Origin: Bacillota bacterium
GTDB taxonomy: Bacteria; Bacillota; Clostridia; Lachnospirales; Lachnospiraceae
DNA length: 64,000 nucleotides
NCBI GenBank assembly: GCA_023457255.1
Contig: JAEWMB010000002.1
Span: 90,103-154,102, forward strand
Reading direction: 5' to 3'
In this document: piece by piece, positions 33,792 to 42,823 of the stretch
Numbering within the stretch: the stretch's first letter is position 1
How the letters are laid out: each line of letters opens with the position of its first letter
The notes under the pieces: generated by a model
Databases searched by the model: none
Seen by the model: the letters and a program-made list of their open reading frames with translations, nothing else
What the model was told of the DNA's origin: nothing
Translations under genes and position numbers: made by a program

Positions 33792-34361
33792 TTAATTTAA
33801 CCAGTGAAGCTTGTGAAAAAGTTTTTTAAGAAAGCGTGATTTACATAGAAAAAAAGCCAAGGCAGTACTGCTTAAATTAAAAATAAAATCCTTAATATTT
33901 AAGATACCGAAATCCATAATAAATTGTGCCAGCTCAATTACAGCAATCATTAAAATTACAGCACAAATGAACGGAAGAAATTTTCTCAGCTTCTGAAACA
34001 ACAGTGGCAGAAAGAAGCCCATTGGTGCGAAGGCAATCACATTTTTATAAATATTAGTGTTTATAAAGGTATGTCTGCTTGTAAAATGTAAGTGAAACAA
34101 AATTAAGCAATAGAACACAAAAATAAGAATAAGGCCGGTTTTCATAGAATACTGTTTCCATGTTATCTCTTCAAAAGAGCTGGAGAGAAGAGAAGATGCC
34201 AGTAAGGAGAGCAAGATGATACTAAAGAATCCTAAGAAAACACCTCCCGTATCATACTTAACACGGAAACTAAGTACTTCAATTGCGGTAACCAAAATAA
34301 GACCAATGCAAAGTAAACCAAAAATAGCGGAAAAACTGCGTTTTAATATTTTTATAACCAT
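33792..34361 (-). CDS. VanZ-like membrane protein
   Basis: 189 residues with about five hydrophobic helices. The VanZ core is visible as NVIAFAPMGFFLPLLFQKLR, followed by VIELAQFIMDFGILNIKDFI and NLSSTALAFFLC, the conserved N-x-x-x-F-x-P-x-G, E-x-x-Q and D...N pattern. VanZ itself raises teicoplanin resistance; most family members have unknown envelope roles and no nearby resistance genes. Nothing here suggests a van cluster. The ribosome site GAGGA lies upstream of ATG 34361 on the minus strand. It is transcribed away from groESL. Confidence 0.8.
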   Translation of the reverse strand: MVIKILKRSFSAIFGLLCIGLILVTAIEVLSFRVKYDTGGVFLGFFSIILLSLLASSLLSSSFEEITWKQYSMKTGLILIFVFYCLILFHLHFTSRHTFINTNIYKNVIAFAPMGFFLPLLFQKLRKFLPFICAVILMIAVIELAQFIMDFGILNIKDFIFNLSSTALAFFLCKSRFLKKLFHKLHWLN

Positions 34362-34691
34362 GTAGCTTCCTCACAATCCTATGTAGTTGCTTTCTTTTCT
34401 GAAGAATAAAAGAGTTTCGTCCGGAGAGGGTATGTAATGTATTTTCTATGTTAACAATTATACCATGACACAATTCCAATGTAAATTCTTAGAAATATAT
34501 TGTGAAAGAAAGGTTAGTGCAAAGTCTCTCTGTCTGTGTGAAAGACTCCGGATAAATGATGAAAAAATGTAAAAAAGTGAGAATACAAGAGTATATAAGA
34601 GTATATAATAGATAAGTAAGGTTTTTAAAACGTTTTGATAGAAAAAAGAAGTTGCACATTGAAGTAAAATTTACTAATATATACTCAACGA
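34362..34691. other. Divergent intergenic region between the VanZ-like gene and groES
   Basis: About 330 AT-rich bases with no supported gene; the short minus-strand frames here have no ribosome sites. It should contain the groESL promoter just before the CIRCE element (TATACT at 34680-34685 is a plausible -10 box). Confidence 0.5.
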
Positions 34692-34718
34692 TTAGCACTC
34701 GAATAGAGTGAGTGCTAA
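34692..34718 (+). promoter_or_regulatory. CIRCE operator (HrcA binding site)
   Basis: TTAGCACTC, nine bases, GAGTGCTAA: an exact match to the CIRCE consensus, 37 bases before the groES start codon. HrcA repressor, encoded elsewhere, would control groESL by heat stress. Confidence 0.97.
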
Positions 34719-34755
34719 TAATTAGTATGATACAGTATTAAAGGAGGAAATAAAT

Positions 34756-35043
34756 ATGAAATTAGTGCCATTAGGAGACAAAGTTGTATTAAAGCAGCTT
34801 GTAGCAGAAGAGACTACGAAGTCAGGTATTGTGTTACCTGGTCAGGCAAAAGAAAAACCACAGCAAGCAGAGGTTGTTGCAGTCGGCCCTGGTGGAATGG
34901 TAGACGGAAAAGAAGTCACCATGCAGGTAAAAGCAGGCGACAAAGTTATTTATTCCAAATATGCTGGAACTGAAGTGAAATTGGACGAAGAAGAATTTAT
35001 TGTTGTAAAACAAAACGATATTGTAGCTATCGTAGCAGATTAA
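34756..35043 (+). CDS. groES: Co-chaperonin GroES
   Basis: Lid subunit (95 residues, full length) of the GroEL/ES folding chamber. It begins MKLVPLGDKVVLKQL and contains the mobile-loop region ETTKSGIVLPGQAKEKPQQA, then GDKVIYSKYAGTEVKLDEEE and a C-terminal IVAIVAD. AAGGAGG lies upstream of ATG 34756. It is the first gene of the CIRCE-controlled operon, 96 bases before groEL. Confidence 0.97.
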   Translation: MKLVPLGDKVVLKQLVAEETTKSGIVLPGQAKEKPQQAEVVAVGPGGMVDGKEVTMQVKAGDKVIYSKYAGTEVKLDEEEFIVVKQNDIVAIVAD

Positions 35044-35139
35044 TACGGATAACATATGATTCATATTTCTATAGTATGACTCATGTTGAAGCTGTAAAAT
35101 AATCAAATTCTCAAATTAAAACTATGGAGGAATATAATT

Positions 35140-36765
35140 ATGGCTAAAGATATTAAATATAGTGCAGACGCCAGAGTAGCTATGGAAGCTGGTGTAAATA
35201 AGTTGGCAAACACAGTAAAAGTAACCTTGGGACCAAAGGGAAGAAACGTAGTTCTTGACAAATCTTTTGGCTCACCATTAATTACGAATGATGGTGTTAC
35301 GATTGCAAAAGAAATTGAGTTAGAAGATGCATTTGAGAACATGGGCGCTCAGCTTGTAAAAGAAGTTGCTACAAAGACAAATGATGTAGCAGGTGATGGA
35401 ACAACAACAGCTACTGTTCTTGCTCAGGCAATGATTAATGAAGGTATGAAGAATCTTGCAGCAGGTGCTAACCCAATCATTCTAAGAAAAGGTATGCAAA
35501 AGGCTACAGATTGTGCTGTAGAAGCAATTGGCAGTATGAGCGCAGTCATTAATGGTAAAGATCAGATTGCTAAGGTAGCTGCAATCTCTGCCGGTGATGA
35601 TTCCGTAGGTGAGATGGTAGCAGATGCTATGGATAAGGTTAGCAAAGATGGTGTTATCACCATTGAAGAGTCTAAGACAATGCAGACTGAACTTGATTTA
35701 GTAGAAGGCATGCAGTTTGATCGTGGATATGTTTCTGCATATATGGCAACGGATATGGATAAGATGGAAGCAAACCTTGATAATCCATATATTTTAATTA
35801 CGGATAAGAAGATTAGCAACATTCAGGAGATTCTTCCGGTACTTGAGCAGATTGTTCAAAGTGGCTCCAGATTGTTAATTATCGCTGAAGATATCGAAGG
35901 TGAAGCATTAACAACATTAGTAATCAATAAGTTAAGAGGAACATTTACTGTTGTTGGTGTTAAGGCTCCTGGCTACGGTGACAGAAGAAAAGCTATGTTA
36001 CAAGATATTGCTATCTTAACCGGCGGTACTGTAATCTCTGATGAACTAGGTCTTGACTTAAAGGAAACTGCATTAGAGCAGCTTGGACGTGCAAAATCCG
36101 TTAAGGTTCAGAAAGAAAATACAATCATCGTGGATGGTGAAGGACATAAAGCAGAAATCGAAGCAAGAATTGCTCAGATTAAAACTCAGATTGCCGAAAC
36201 AACTTCAGAATTTGACAAGGAAAAATTACAGGAGAGACTTGCAAAACTTGCAGGTGGTGTAGCTGTAATTCGTGTTGGTGCTGCAACAGAGACAGAAATG
36301 AAAGAGAAAAAGCTTCGTATGGAAGATGCTTTGGCAGCGACAAGAGCGGCTGTAGAAGAAGGTATTATTGCAGGCGGCGGTTCTGCTTATATCCATGCTT
36401 CTAAGGAAGTTGCAAAACTTGCAGCTAGGCTTGAGGGGGATGAGAGAACCGGTGCTCAGATTATCTTAAAGGCATTAGAAGCTCCATTATCCTGCATCGC
36501 TCAGAACGCAGGTTTAGAAGGTGCGGTTATTGTAAACAAAGTGAAAGAAAAGAAACCGGGCGTTGGTTTTAATGCTTTGACAGAAAAATATGTGGATATG
36601 GTGGAAGATGGAATTCTTGATCCATCCAAGGTTACAAGAAGTGCCCTTCAGAATGCAACCAGCGTTGCTTCCACTTTCTTAACAACAGAAGCAGCAGTTG
36701 CATCGATTAAGGAACCGGCTCCAGCTATGCCGGCAGGCGGCCCTGGCGGAATGGGTATGATGTAA
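35140..36765 (+). CDS. groEL: Chaperonin GroEL
   Basis: The 541-residue ATP-driven folding ring. Equatorial-domain motifs VTLGPKGRNVVLDKSFGSP and NDVAGDGTTTATVLAQAM (ATP binding) are present, as is the apical domain with GYVSAYMATDMDKMEANLDN and the return to the equatorial domain with GVAVIRVGAATETEMKEKK. The tail ends in the usual Gly/Met-rich repeat GGPGGMGMM. Nothing is missing or unusual. It is cotranscribed with groES and followed by a terminator. Confidence 0.98.
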   Translation: MAKDIKYSADARVAMEAGVNKLANTVKVTLGPKGRNVVLDKSFGSPLITNDGVTIAKEIELEDAFENMGAQLVKEVATKTNDVAGDGTTTATVLAQAMINEGMKNLAAGANPIILRKGMQKATDCAVEAIGSMSAVINGKDQIAKVAAISAGDDSVGEMVADAMDKVSKDGVITIEESKTMQTELDLVEGMQFDRGYVSAYMATDMDKMEANLDNPYILITDKKISNIQEILPVLEQIVQSGSRLLIIAEDIEGEALTTLVINKLRGTFTVVGVKAPGYGDRRKAMLQDIAILTGGTVISDELGLDLKETALEQLGRAKSVKVQKENTIIVDGEGHKAEIEARIAQIKTQIAETTSEFDKEKLQERLAKLAGGVAVIRVGAATETEMKEKKLRMEDALAATRAAVEEGIIAGGGSAYIHASKEVAKLAARLEGDERTGAQIILKALEAPLSCIAQNAGLEGAVIVNKVKEKKPGVGFNALTEKYVDMVEDGILDPSKVTRSALQNATSVASTFLTTEAAVASIKEPAPAMPAGGPGGMGMM

Positions 36766-36801
36766 TTTAGCGAAGGTTAGAAAAATATATCTTATGATTA
36801 T

Positions 36802-36844
36802 AGAATCCATGTGTGCTTAAGGAGTACACATGGATTCCTTTATA
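36802..36844 (+). terminator. Intrinsic terminator of groESL
   Basis: AGAATCCATGTGT pairs with ACACATGGATTCC-T, followed by TTTAT. Confidence 0.8.
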
Positions 36845-37017
36845 AGTGAAGATAACCATATGTAATAGCTTGTCTTATTCCTTAAAAGATAATAAAGTCC
36901 TTTCACTTTTATAAATAATTTAGTATAATAAAGGTAGCAAGGAATCGTGATTTCCCCTATCCGTAAGTAGCTTTAGGGGAACTCATACGGAAAAATGGAC
37001 ATAGGAGGATAAGTAAT

Positions 37018-37527
37018 ATGAATGAATCTTACGCAGAAGCTGGCGTGAAAAGAAAAAAATCAGCAACGACGCTTATGATTCAAATTGCTGCAGTATTTGG
37101 GATTTTAGTGGTATTCTTTGTGGGAGGAATGTTTTTAGGTAGTATTGCTACTTTTATAGGCTCAGTATTGATAGTACTTTGTGTCTTCTTTTTCCCTAGG
37201 ATGAATTCCATCGAATATGAGTATGTTTTCTGTGACGGCCAGTTAGACTTTGATAAGATTATGGGAAATGCAAAGAGAAAGACAGCACTCCGTATTGACT
37301 TTGAGAAGGTTGAGATAATGGCACCTGCAAAGTCCCATTCATTGGATAGTTTTAACCATATTCAACAGTTAAAAGTTAAGGATTTCTCTTCTCAAACTCC
37401 GGAAGCGAAGGTATATGCGATTATTGTTCGTCAGGATGGAGGAGTAACTAAAATTTTATTTGAGCCAAATGAAAAGATGATCGCATGCATTAAGCAAAAA
37501 TCTCCTCGTAAAGTCGTTGAGGTATAA
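37018..37527 (+). CDS. DUF6106-type membrane protein
   Basis: 169 residues. After a short cytoplasmic N-terminus come two adjacent transmembrane helices (about 20-40 and 43-59), then a soluble beta-rich domain starting MNSIEYEYVFCDGQLDFDKI, with KAKRKTALRIDFEKVEIMAP-like basic strands and a late FEPNEKMIACIKQKSPRKV. The layout resembles small PH-like membrane proteins. I know it as DUF6106 in Lachnospiraceae, with no known function. The ATG follows AGGAGG. It is monocistronic between groEL and guaB. Confidence 0.75.
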   Translation: MNESYAEAGVKRKKSATTLMIQIAAVFGILVVFFVGGMFLGSIATFIGSVLIVLCVFFFPRMNSIEYEYVFCDGQLDFDKIMGNAKRKTALRIDFEKVEIMAPAKSHSLDSFNHIQQLKVKDFSSQTPEAKVYAIIVRQDGGVTKILFEPNEKMIACIKQKSPRKVVEV

Positions 37528-37697
37528 TCCTGCAAAAAAGGAATTTATAATTATATCGGGTTGGAAAAAGATGGATAACACTCTGTTGTTAATCGTCTTT
37601 TTTTATTTCAAAACTTCCGGTTGTATATGAACTACGGACACTTTTATACTTTATTACAGTAATTTATTGCAAAAAATATCAAGTTTTCTCAAAGGTA

Positions 37698-37726
37698 TTG
37701 ACATTGTCCATAAAAATGAGTATACT
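37698..37726 (+). promoter_or_regulatory. Promoter of guaB
   Basis: TTGACA (37698-37703), 17 bases, TATACT (37721-37726). The leader to the guaB start is about 180 bases. Confidence 0.8.
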
Positions 37727-37747
37727 TGTGAAAATTATTATTGTCCG

Positions 37748-37793
37748 CAGGCAAAAGACTCAAGTCAAGCTGGAATCTTTTGGCTGATTTTTT
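37748..37793 (+). terminator. Terminator-like hairpin inside the guaB leader (candidate attenuator)
   Basis: AAAAGA (37753-37758) pairs with TCTTTT (37776-37781), extended by partly paired CAGGC and GGCTG flanks, and a run of six Ts ends at 37793. It lies about 15-20 bases after the expected transcription start and 120 bases before the guaB start. I do not recognise a known purine or ppGpp riboswitch in the rest of the leader. Confidence 0.45.
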
Positions 37794-37913
37794 ATAACCT
37801 GTGAGACGGTTTACTCTACAGCAAACGAAGTAAGTGTGAATCGAAAAGGTTGCAATGCTTACCTGCGTTTGATGCCAAATTATTTTACTATAAAGAAAGT
37901 GAGGAAATTTGAG

Positions 37914-39368
37914 ATGGGAGCAATTATCGGTGAAGGAATTACCTTTGATGATGTACTGCTTGTTCCGGCGTATTCGGAAGTGATACCTAATCAGGTTGAT
38001 CTTTCCACACAATTAACGAAAAAAATTAAATTAAATATTCCTATGATGAGTGCAGGAATGGATACGGTTACGGAACATCGCATGGCGATCGCTATGGCAA
38101 GACAGGGTGGAATTGGTGTTATTCATAAGAACATGTCAATCGAAAGTCAGGCGGAGGAAGTAGATAAGGTAAAACGTTCAGAGAACGGCGTTATTACTGA
38201 CCCATTTTCATTATCTCCTGAACATACCTTACATGATGCGGACGAGTTAATGGCAAAATACCGTATCTCCGGTGTTCCAATTACCGAAGGGAAAAAATTG
38301 GTTGGTATCATTACAAACCGTGATTTAAAGTTTGAGACAGACTTTAGCAAAAAAATCAAGGAATCCATGACAAGTGAAGGGCTTGTTACTGCAAAAGAAG
38401 GCATTACGTTAGAAGAAGCAAAGAAAATTCTTGGACAAGCAAGAAAAGAGAAGCTTCCGATTATTGATGAAGAAGGCAATTTAAAAGGTCTTATTACAAT
38501 CAAGGATATTGAAAAAACTATCAAATACCCATTAGCGGCAAAGGACTCTATGGGCAGACTTCTTTGTGCGGCAGGTGTTGGTGTAACCGCAAATATTCTT
38601 GACCGGGTGGATGCTTTAGTAAAGGCGAAAGTAGATGCCATTGTTATAGATACCGCTCATGGACATTCTGCAAACGTAATTAAGGTTGTAAGGATGGTTC
38701 GGGAAGCACATCCGGAATTACAGATTATTGCCGGTAATATTGCAACAGGTGAAGCGGCAAAGGCATTGATTGAAGCAGGTGTTGATTGCGTTAAGGTCGG
38801 TATCGGACCGGGGTCGATTTGTACCACACGTGTTGTTGCAGGTATCGGTGTTCCGCAGATTACAGCAATTATGGATGCTTACCGTGTGGCAAAGGAATAT
38901 GGTGTTCCAATTATCGCAGACGGCGGTATTAAGTATTCCGGTGATATTACAAAAGCTATCGCCGCAGGCGCCAATGTTTGTATGATGGGCAGTATCTTTG
39001 CAGGCTGTGATGAAAGTCCGGGAACATTTGAATTATTCCAAGGCAGAAAGTATAAAGTATATCGTGGAATGGGATCCATTGCAGCGATGGAAAATGGAAG
39101 TAAGGACCGGTATTTTCAAGCAGATGCTAAGAAGTTAGTTCCGGAAGGTGTAGAAGGACGTGTTGCATATAAGGGAACTGTAGAAGATACGGTATTCCAG
39201 TTAATGGGCGGTCTTCGTTCTGGTATGGGTTACTGTGGAGCGAAGGATATTGAAACTTTAAAGGAAACAGGGCGTTTTGTGAAGATTTCCGCAGCTTCTC
39301 TAAAAGAGAGTCACCCGCATGACATTCATATTACAAAAGAGGCTCCAAACTATAGTGTTGACGAGTAG
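37914..39368 (+). CDS. guaB: IMP dehydrogenase
   Basis: Oxidises IMP to XMP with NAD, the committed step of GMP synthesis. I start at ATG 37914 behind GTGAGG; starting at the in-frame ATG 37836 would add 26 non-conserved residues. At 484 residues it is full length. It has GITFDDVLLVPAYSEVIPNQ at the N-terminus, a CBS-domain pair (about 92-205) with YRISGVPITEGKKLVGIITN, the catalytic loop GIGPGSICTTRVV with C303, the phosphate site ADGGIKYSGDITKA, and the flap YRGMGSIAAM. A hairpin in the leader may regulate it, and a terminator follows. Confidence 0.97.
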   Translation: MGAIIGEGITFDDVLLVPAYSEVIPNQVDLSTQLTKKIKLNIPMMSAGMDTVTEHRMAIAMARQGGIGVIHKNMSIESQAEEVDKVKRSENGVITDPFSLSPEHTLHDADELMAKYRISGVPITEGKKLVGIITNRDLKFETDFSKKIKESMTSEGLVTAKEGITLEEAKKILGQARKEKLPIIDEEGNLKGLITIKDIEKTIKYPLAAKDSMGRLLCAAGVGVTANILDRVDALVKAKVDAIVIDTAHGHSANVIKVVRMVREAHPELQIIAGNIATGEAAKALIEAGVDCVKVGIGPGSICTTRVVAGIGVPQITAIMDAYRVAKEYGVPIIADGGIKYSGDITKAIAAGANVCMMGSIFAGCDESPGTFELFQGRKYKVYRGMGSIAAMENGSKDRYFQADAKKLVPEGVEGRVAYKGTVEDTVFQLMGGLRSGMGYCGAKDIETLKETGRFVKISAASLKESHPHDIHITKEAPNYSVDE

Positions 39369-39506
39369 AAAGATGTTTCTCAGCGAAAGACGTTAGGAAC
39401 ATATTTCATAATGAAAGACTTTCGATAGGAAGCCTTCATAAAGTTTAAGCTTATCTATTAGAAGAATGAACTTGAAAGCTGGATAAGCAAAGTATCTTAT
39501 AGAATT

Positions 39507-39566
39507 ACATGCAAGGCAGATAGGACAGTATCAAGGAAATGTCGCATATCTATCTTGCATGTTTTT
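39507..39566 (+). terminator. Intrinsic terminator of guaB
   Basis: ACATGCAAG (39507-39515) with CTTGCATGT (39554-39562) plus an inner AGATA/TATCT stem, then five Ts. Confidence 0.8.
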
Positions 39567-39688
39567 ATTTTCTCTTGGTATTGCAATCAAAGTCCGTGTA
39601 TGAAATAATAGAAGAAAATTCATTTTAAAATGAATTAAATTAGAAGAGCAAAGGTACCTGAAACAAAGCCCGGAAGGAGGATGCAAAA

Positions 39689-39808
39689 GTGTTAACAGAA
39701 AAAGAGTGGAGATTAAGAAAAAGGAAAATACTAAGAATAAAACAATATACCGTTATAGGACTTGCAGCCGCAATCCTTATTGTTCTATTGTTGATTATTT
39801 TTACATAA
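39689..39808 (+). CDS. 39-residue basic single-pass membrane protein
   Basis: GTG 39689 follows GGAAGGAGG (39671-39679) by nine bases. The frame runs 39 codons: a cytoplasmic stretch dense in Lys and Arg (TEKEWRLRKRKILRIKQ) and then one hydrophobic helix, YTVIGLAAAILIVLLLIIF, reaching almost to the C-terminus. Small tail-anchored peptides of this kind often modulate larger membrane complexes; no partner is suggested by the neighbours. No family recognised. Confidence 0.55.
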   Translation: MLTEKEWRLRKRKILRIKQYTVIGLAAAILIVLLLIIFT

Positions 39809-39947
39809 ATCATAAAATTATAGAAAACGATAGAGTAAAAATCACGAAGTTAAGAGAAATTCTAAAGCAGATATAGAAGGTTTAAATTTATGTAATATCA
39901 GCAGTAATGAGCGATCAGGTCAATGTCATGATATTTGAGATAAAGTA

Positions 39948-39990
39948 CAGGTTGAAAAATAGAAATCATTTTTTCAACCTGTTGGCTTTT
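39948..39990 (+). terminator. Hairpin between the small membrane protein and the lipoprotein gene
   Basis: CAGGTTGAAAAAT pairs with ATTTTTTCAACCTG across a seven-base loop, followed by TTGGCTTTT. Nothing else was recognised in 39809-40124. Confidence 0.65.
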
Positions 39991-40124
39991 CTGCATGCTA
40001 AAACACCGATGAGAGTTAAAATGGTTAACTTGGCATACAATACCTCGTAAGTTTAAGACTGATTGGGAGATAATGAGTAATGAAATGGATGATTATCGAA
40101 AACTGGTAAAACAGGAGGCAAGTT

Positions 40125-41804
40125 ATGTTTCATTTTCACGGTGTTAAGGGATTGCATTATGATAACCGTTGTATGATAGTTTTACTCATTGCTGCATTTG
40201 CCTTGCTCTCCTATGGCTGTAATCGACGTTATGTAGAAGGCCCGGAGCAAGGAAATAATATCTGGGGATTTGGAAATAAAGAAGAGTTACCCTATAAAAA
40301 TACGTATAAGGAACAAAATGCTGTGAGTGCAGCCGAGAATACTTATACTTATTATTCTGCAAAAGAATTTGAAGCATTGTTTCTGGATTCTTCGACGGCA
40401 AGAGGAGACGATGTGTATTCTTCTTCTTATCAGGAAGGAGCCTTAAAACAACTTGCGGCAATAAAAGAAAGCAAGGTGTATACTATTGAGAATCCTTTAT
40501 TTATTCAGAATCCGTTTGGTACCAACTCAAGTGGATTGTATGTTTATGTAGGTACTCCATCCCAAAAGGTTAGAATAAGCTATCGAATTTCGATTCCACT
40601 GGAGTCTGTACCGGATTTTGGTGATAGTCTTTATATTAATCGGACAGCCGGAACTGAAGTGGAAGGTCAAATCATTGGCCTTATCGGAGGGCAGAGAAAT
40701 AAACTAGTGCTAAATGTCATGGACTTAAATGGAAATATGGTAAGTCAAAAGGCATATTTTTTTGACATCACCTCCACCCATGATTTAGAAACAAAATTAA
40801 ATACACAGTATGGAGAAGAATTATCCTTTACGAGAGGTTTATATTCCATTTTTTATAAGGACGGGGAGAATTCAAGCTTTTTGTTTTATGATAATCATGG
40901 TGTATTAAGGGCAAACATACCAACTAAGTTTCAAGGTGAGGCGGCTAAAGTACTTCAGGTGAATAATGAAATATTTTATGCTATCGAAGAAAATGAATAT
41001 ATTTTATTAAATAATCTTGGAAATGTAATTAATCGTTATACATGGAATGGTGAAGGCAAACTTTTTGATTGTGATTATGATAGTGAAAATGATAAGGTAA
41101 TATTTTTGTCAAGTACTAAAGATAATACGAGGATAAGCAAAGGGATTGAATTAGGGATTGAAAAAGGGGAATGGAAAGATCTTATTGACTTTGAGACCCT
41201 GCTGTCAAAAGGAGCTGCAAACACTAAGGAAGATAAAAAAGATTGGATGGATTTATCTAATCTTCAAATTTTGGACGGAAAAGATGTATTAGTATGTTCC
41301 AGGGAATTATCTACGGTATTTCGTATCAATAACCTATATACAGGACCGGTGATTCGGTGGCTTATCAGTGAAGATAGAAATTGGAATAACAGGGAATATG
41401 AATCTTTACTGCTAACAGAAACAGGAGAGAAAACTGCGAAAAATTCCATAGACAGCATGGATTATGGCACCAATCGTAAGTTAAATGAGGGGCAAGTCTT
41501 TTTATCTTTTCTCAATTATAAAATCGAGGATACCACATCTGATACGAAATATTCGGTATTTTATAAATATCTCGTGGAGGAAAGTCAAAATCGATATCGC
41601 TTGATACAAAAGGTTACCTTCCCATATCATAGGGGCAACTGCAGTTCTATGCTTTATGGGAATCATATAATCTTATCCTTTGACGCAGAAAAACAGTTTA
41701 TGGAATATGATGAGAAAGGAAATGTCATAGCAGCTTATCAGATAGGAAATGAAAAAACATTTTATAAGGTATTTAAATATACAATGGACCGGTATTGGTT
41801 TTAA
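40125..41804 (+). CDS. Arylsulfotransferase (AssT)-like lipoprotein, probably inactive
   Basis: 559 residues; ATG 40125 follows AGGAGG. Signal peptide with lipobox-like LLSYGC (C32). An N-terminal beta-sandwich like the AssT N-domain is suggested by IQNPFGTNSSGLYVYVGTPS and IIGLIGGQRNKLVLNV, then a beta-propeller-like region. The family hallmark DWxHxNS...SSR...W appears as DWMDLSN (residues 373-379), DVLVCSREL and VIRWLIS: the histidine is replaced by aspartate. A second His-rich element of active enzymes reads KLFDCDYDSEN instead. The fold looks right but the catalytic histidines seem lost, so a binding or structural role is likely. No sulfatase or DsbA-like partner is nearby. Confidence 0.55.
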   Translation: MFHFHGVKGLHYDNRCMIVLLIAAFALLSYGCNRRYVEGPEQGNNIWGFGNKEELPYKNTYKEQNAVSAAENTYTYYSAKEFEALFLDSSTARGDDVYSSSYQEGALKQLAAIKESKVYTIENPLFIQNPFGTNSSGLYVYVGTPSQKVRISYRISIPLESVPDFGDSLYINRTAGTEVEGQIIGLIGGQRNKLVLNVMDLNGNMVSQKAYFFDITSTHDLETKLNTQYGEELSFTRGLYSIFYKDGENSSFLFYDNHGVLRANIPTKFQGEAAKVLQVNNEIFYAIEENEYILLNNLGNVINRYTWNGEGKLFDCDYDSENDKVIFLSSTKDNTRISKGIELGIEKGEWKDLIDFETLLSKGAANTKEDKKDWMDLSNLQILDGKDVLVCSRELSTVFRINNLYTGPVIRWLISEDRNWNNREYESLLLTETGEKTAKNSIDSMDYGTNRKLNEGQVFLSFLNYKIEDTTSDTKYSVFYKYLVEESQNRYRLIQKVTFPYHRGNCSSMLYGNHIILSFDAEKQFMEYDEKGNVIAAYQIGNEKTFYKVFKYTMDRYWF

Positions 41805-41817
41805 AGAAATAAGAAAT

Positions 41818-41879
41818 GGCACCTATTAACTGGTTTGACCTGCAAGCTGTTAAACCGGTTAAATAGGTGCCTTGTTTTA
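41818..41879. terminator. Bidirectional terminator between convergent genes
   Basis: GGCACCTATT pairs with AATAGGTGCC, extended inward by GGTTT/AAACC. T-rich or A-rich flanks on both sides serve the lipoprotein gene and the convergent DUF1461 gene. Confidence 0.8.
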
Positions 41880-41898
41880 TGGAAGAGCTGGAATCCAT

Positions 41899-42606
41899 CT
41901 AATAATAATAGTTCATTTTCGGTTTTATTAGAGGTGTGATTTGGTTTTTCTTCTTTTGATGACGATAGCATAGGTAAAGTATTAAGCTTCCGGCCAATAC
42001 GGTGAATACAATGACTAAGGCACATTGTAAGAAAAATACTTCAGGCAGCAGGGTAATGATTGGATCGGTATTAGGGTCAAAAAGCCAATCATCATTTCGA
42101 AAGAATATCTTATGAAAGATAACAAATGCAGTATTAAAGTCGATAGAACAACCCAGCAGTGTAATTACGGGAAGCACGATAGCCGTAATGGCGGATGTTT
42201 TTAAATAATGATAATGATTTCGTTTTTTCTTCCATAGGATAATACCAATCAGACTAAGAAAACTTAGCAGGAACATAATATAAAAGGAATTAAATATCAC
42301 TTTCACTTCTTCAAAATGAGACAGCCCCGATACCGAGGCATCTAAAGAGGGGAATTTTAAAATACCGTTATAAAAAGGAGAACAATAGTCAATCAAGGCA
42401 TTGTAATTTTCTTTAATCTCATTTACTGAAAGACCGGAGGATTTATCTAACTGCTGCCAGTGAATGTTTGCATAGTAAAGCGGTCTTAAATTTATAGCTA
42501 AGATGAGACCGAAAGAGATGAAAAATAAGGTCCATACGACACCGATACCAATATCTAAACTTATGTTTTCCTTCCGTTTTTGACTTCGTCTTGAATACTT
42601 TTTCAT
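41899..42606 (-). CDS. DUF1461 / TIGR01906-type integral membrane protein
   Basis: I start at minus-strand ATG 42606 behind AGAGG, giving 235 residues; the longer frame to 42684 has no ribosome site. It has a basic N-terminus and about four transmembrane helices, the first (about 20-40) being IGVVWTLFFISFGLILAINL. A loop carries the family's typical segments NEIKENYNALIDYCSPFYNG, then FHKIFFRNDDWLFDPNTDPI and LLPEVFFLQCALV. These match proteins annotated TIGR01906, of unknown function. Convergent with the AssT-like gene. Confidence 0.8.
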   Translation of the reverse strand: MKKYSRRSQKRKENISLDIGIGVVWTLFFISFGLILAINLRPLYYANIHWQQLDKSSGLSVNEIKENYNALIDYCSPFYNGILKFPSLDASVSGLSHFEEVKVIFNSFYIMFLLSFLSLIGIILWKKKRNHYHYLKTSAITAIVLPVITLLGCSIDFNTAFVIFHKIFFRNDDWLFDPNTDPIITLLPEVFFLQCALVIVFTVLAGSLILYLCYRHQKKKNQITPLIKPKMNYYY

Positions 42607-42823
42607 ACTAACCTCTATTCTGGCGCTTCCGATGATAAGCTGAACACATTCCCTTTTCTGTGCAGAGGAATTATACGGCACCAATTTAATTTGTGCATTC
42701 TATTGTTTTTCTAATAATAAAAGATTATTTGCAGTTAACCATGCTTTCATAGTTCCTAGTTATTGTATCAGTATAGATAACGTTATTATATTATAAAAAA
42801 TTAATAAATTCAACCAAAGGAAC

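Noticed and set aside
33792..34361. Vancomycin/teicoplanin resistance locus suggested by the VanZ-like gene
   Set aside because: No vanHAX, vanRS or ligase genes nearby; VanZ-like proteins are common without resistance.
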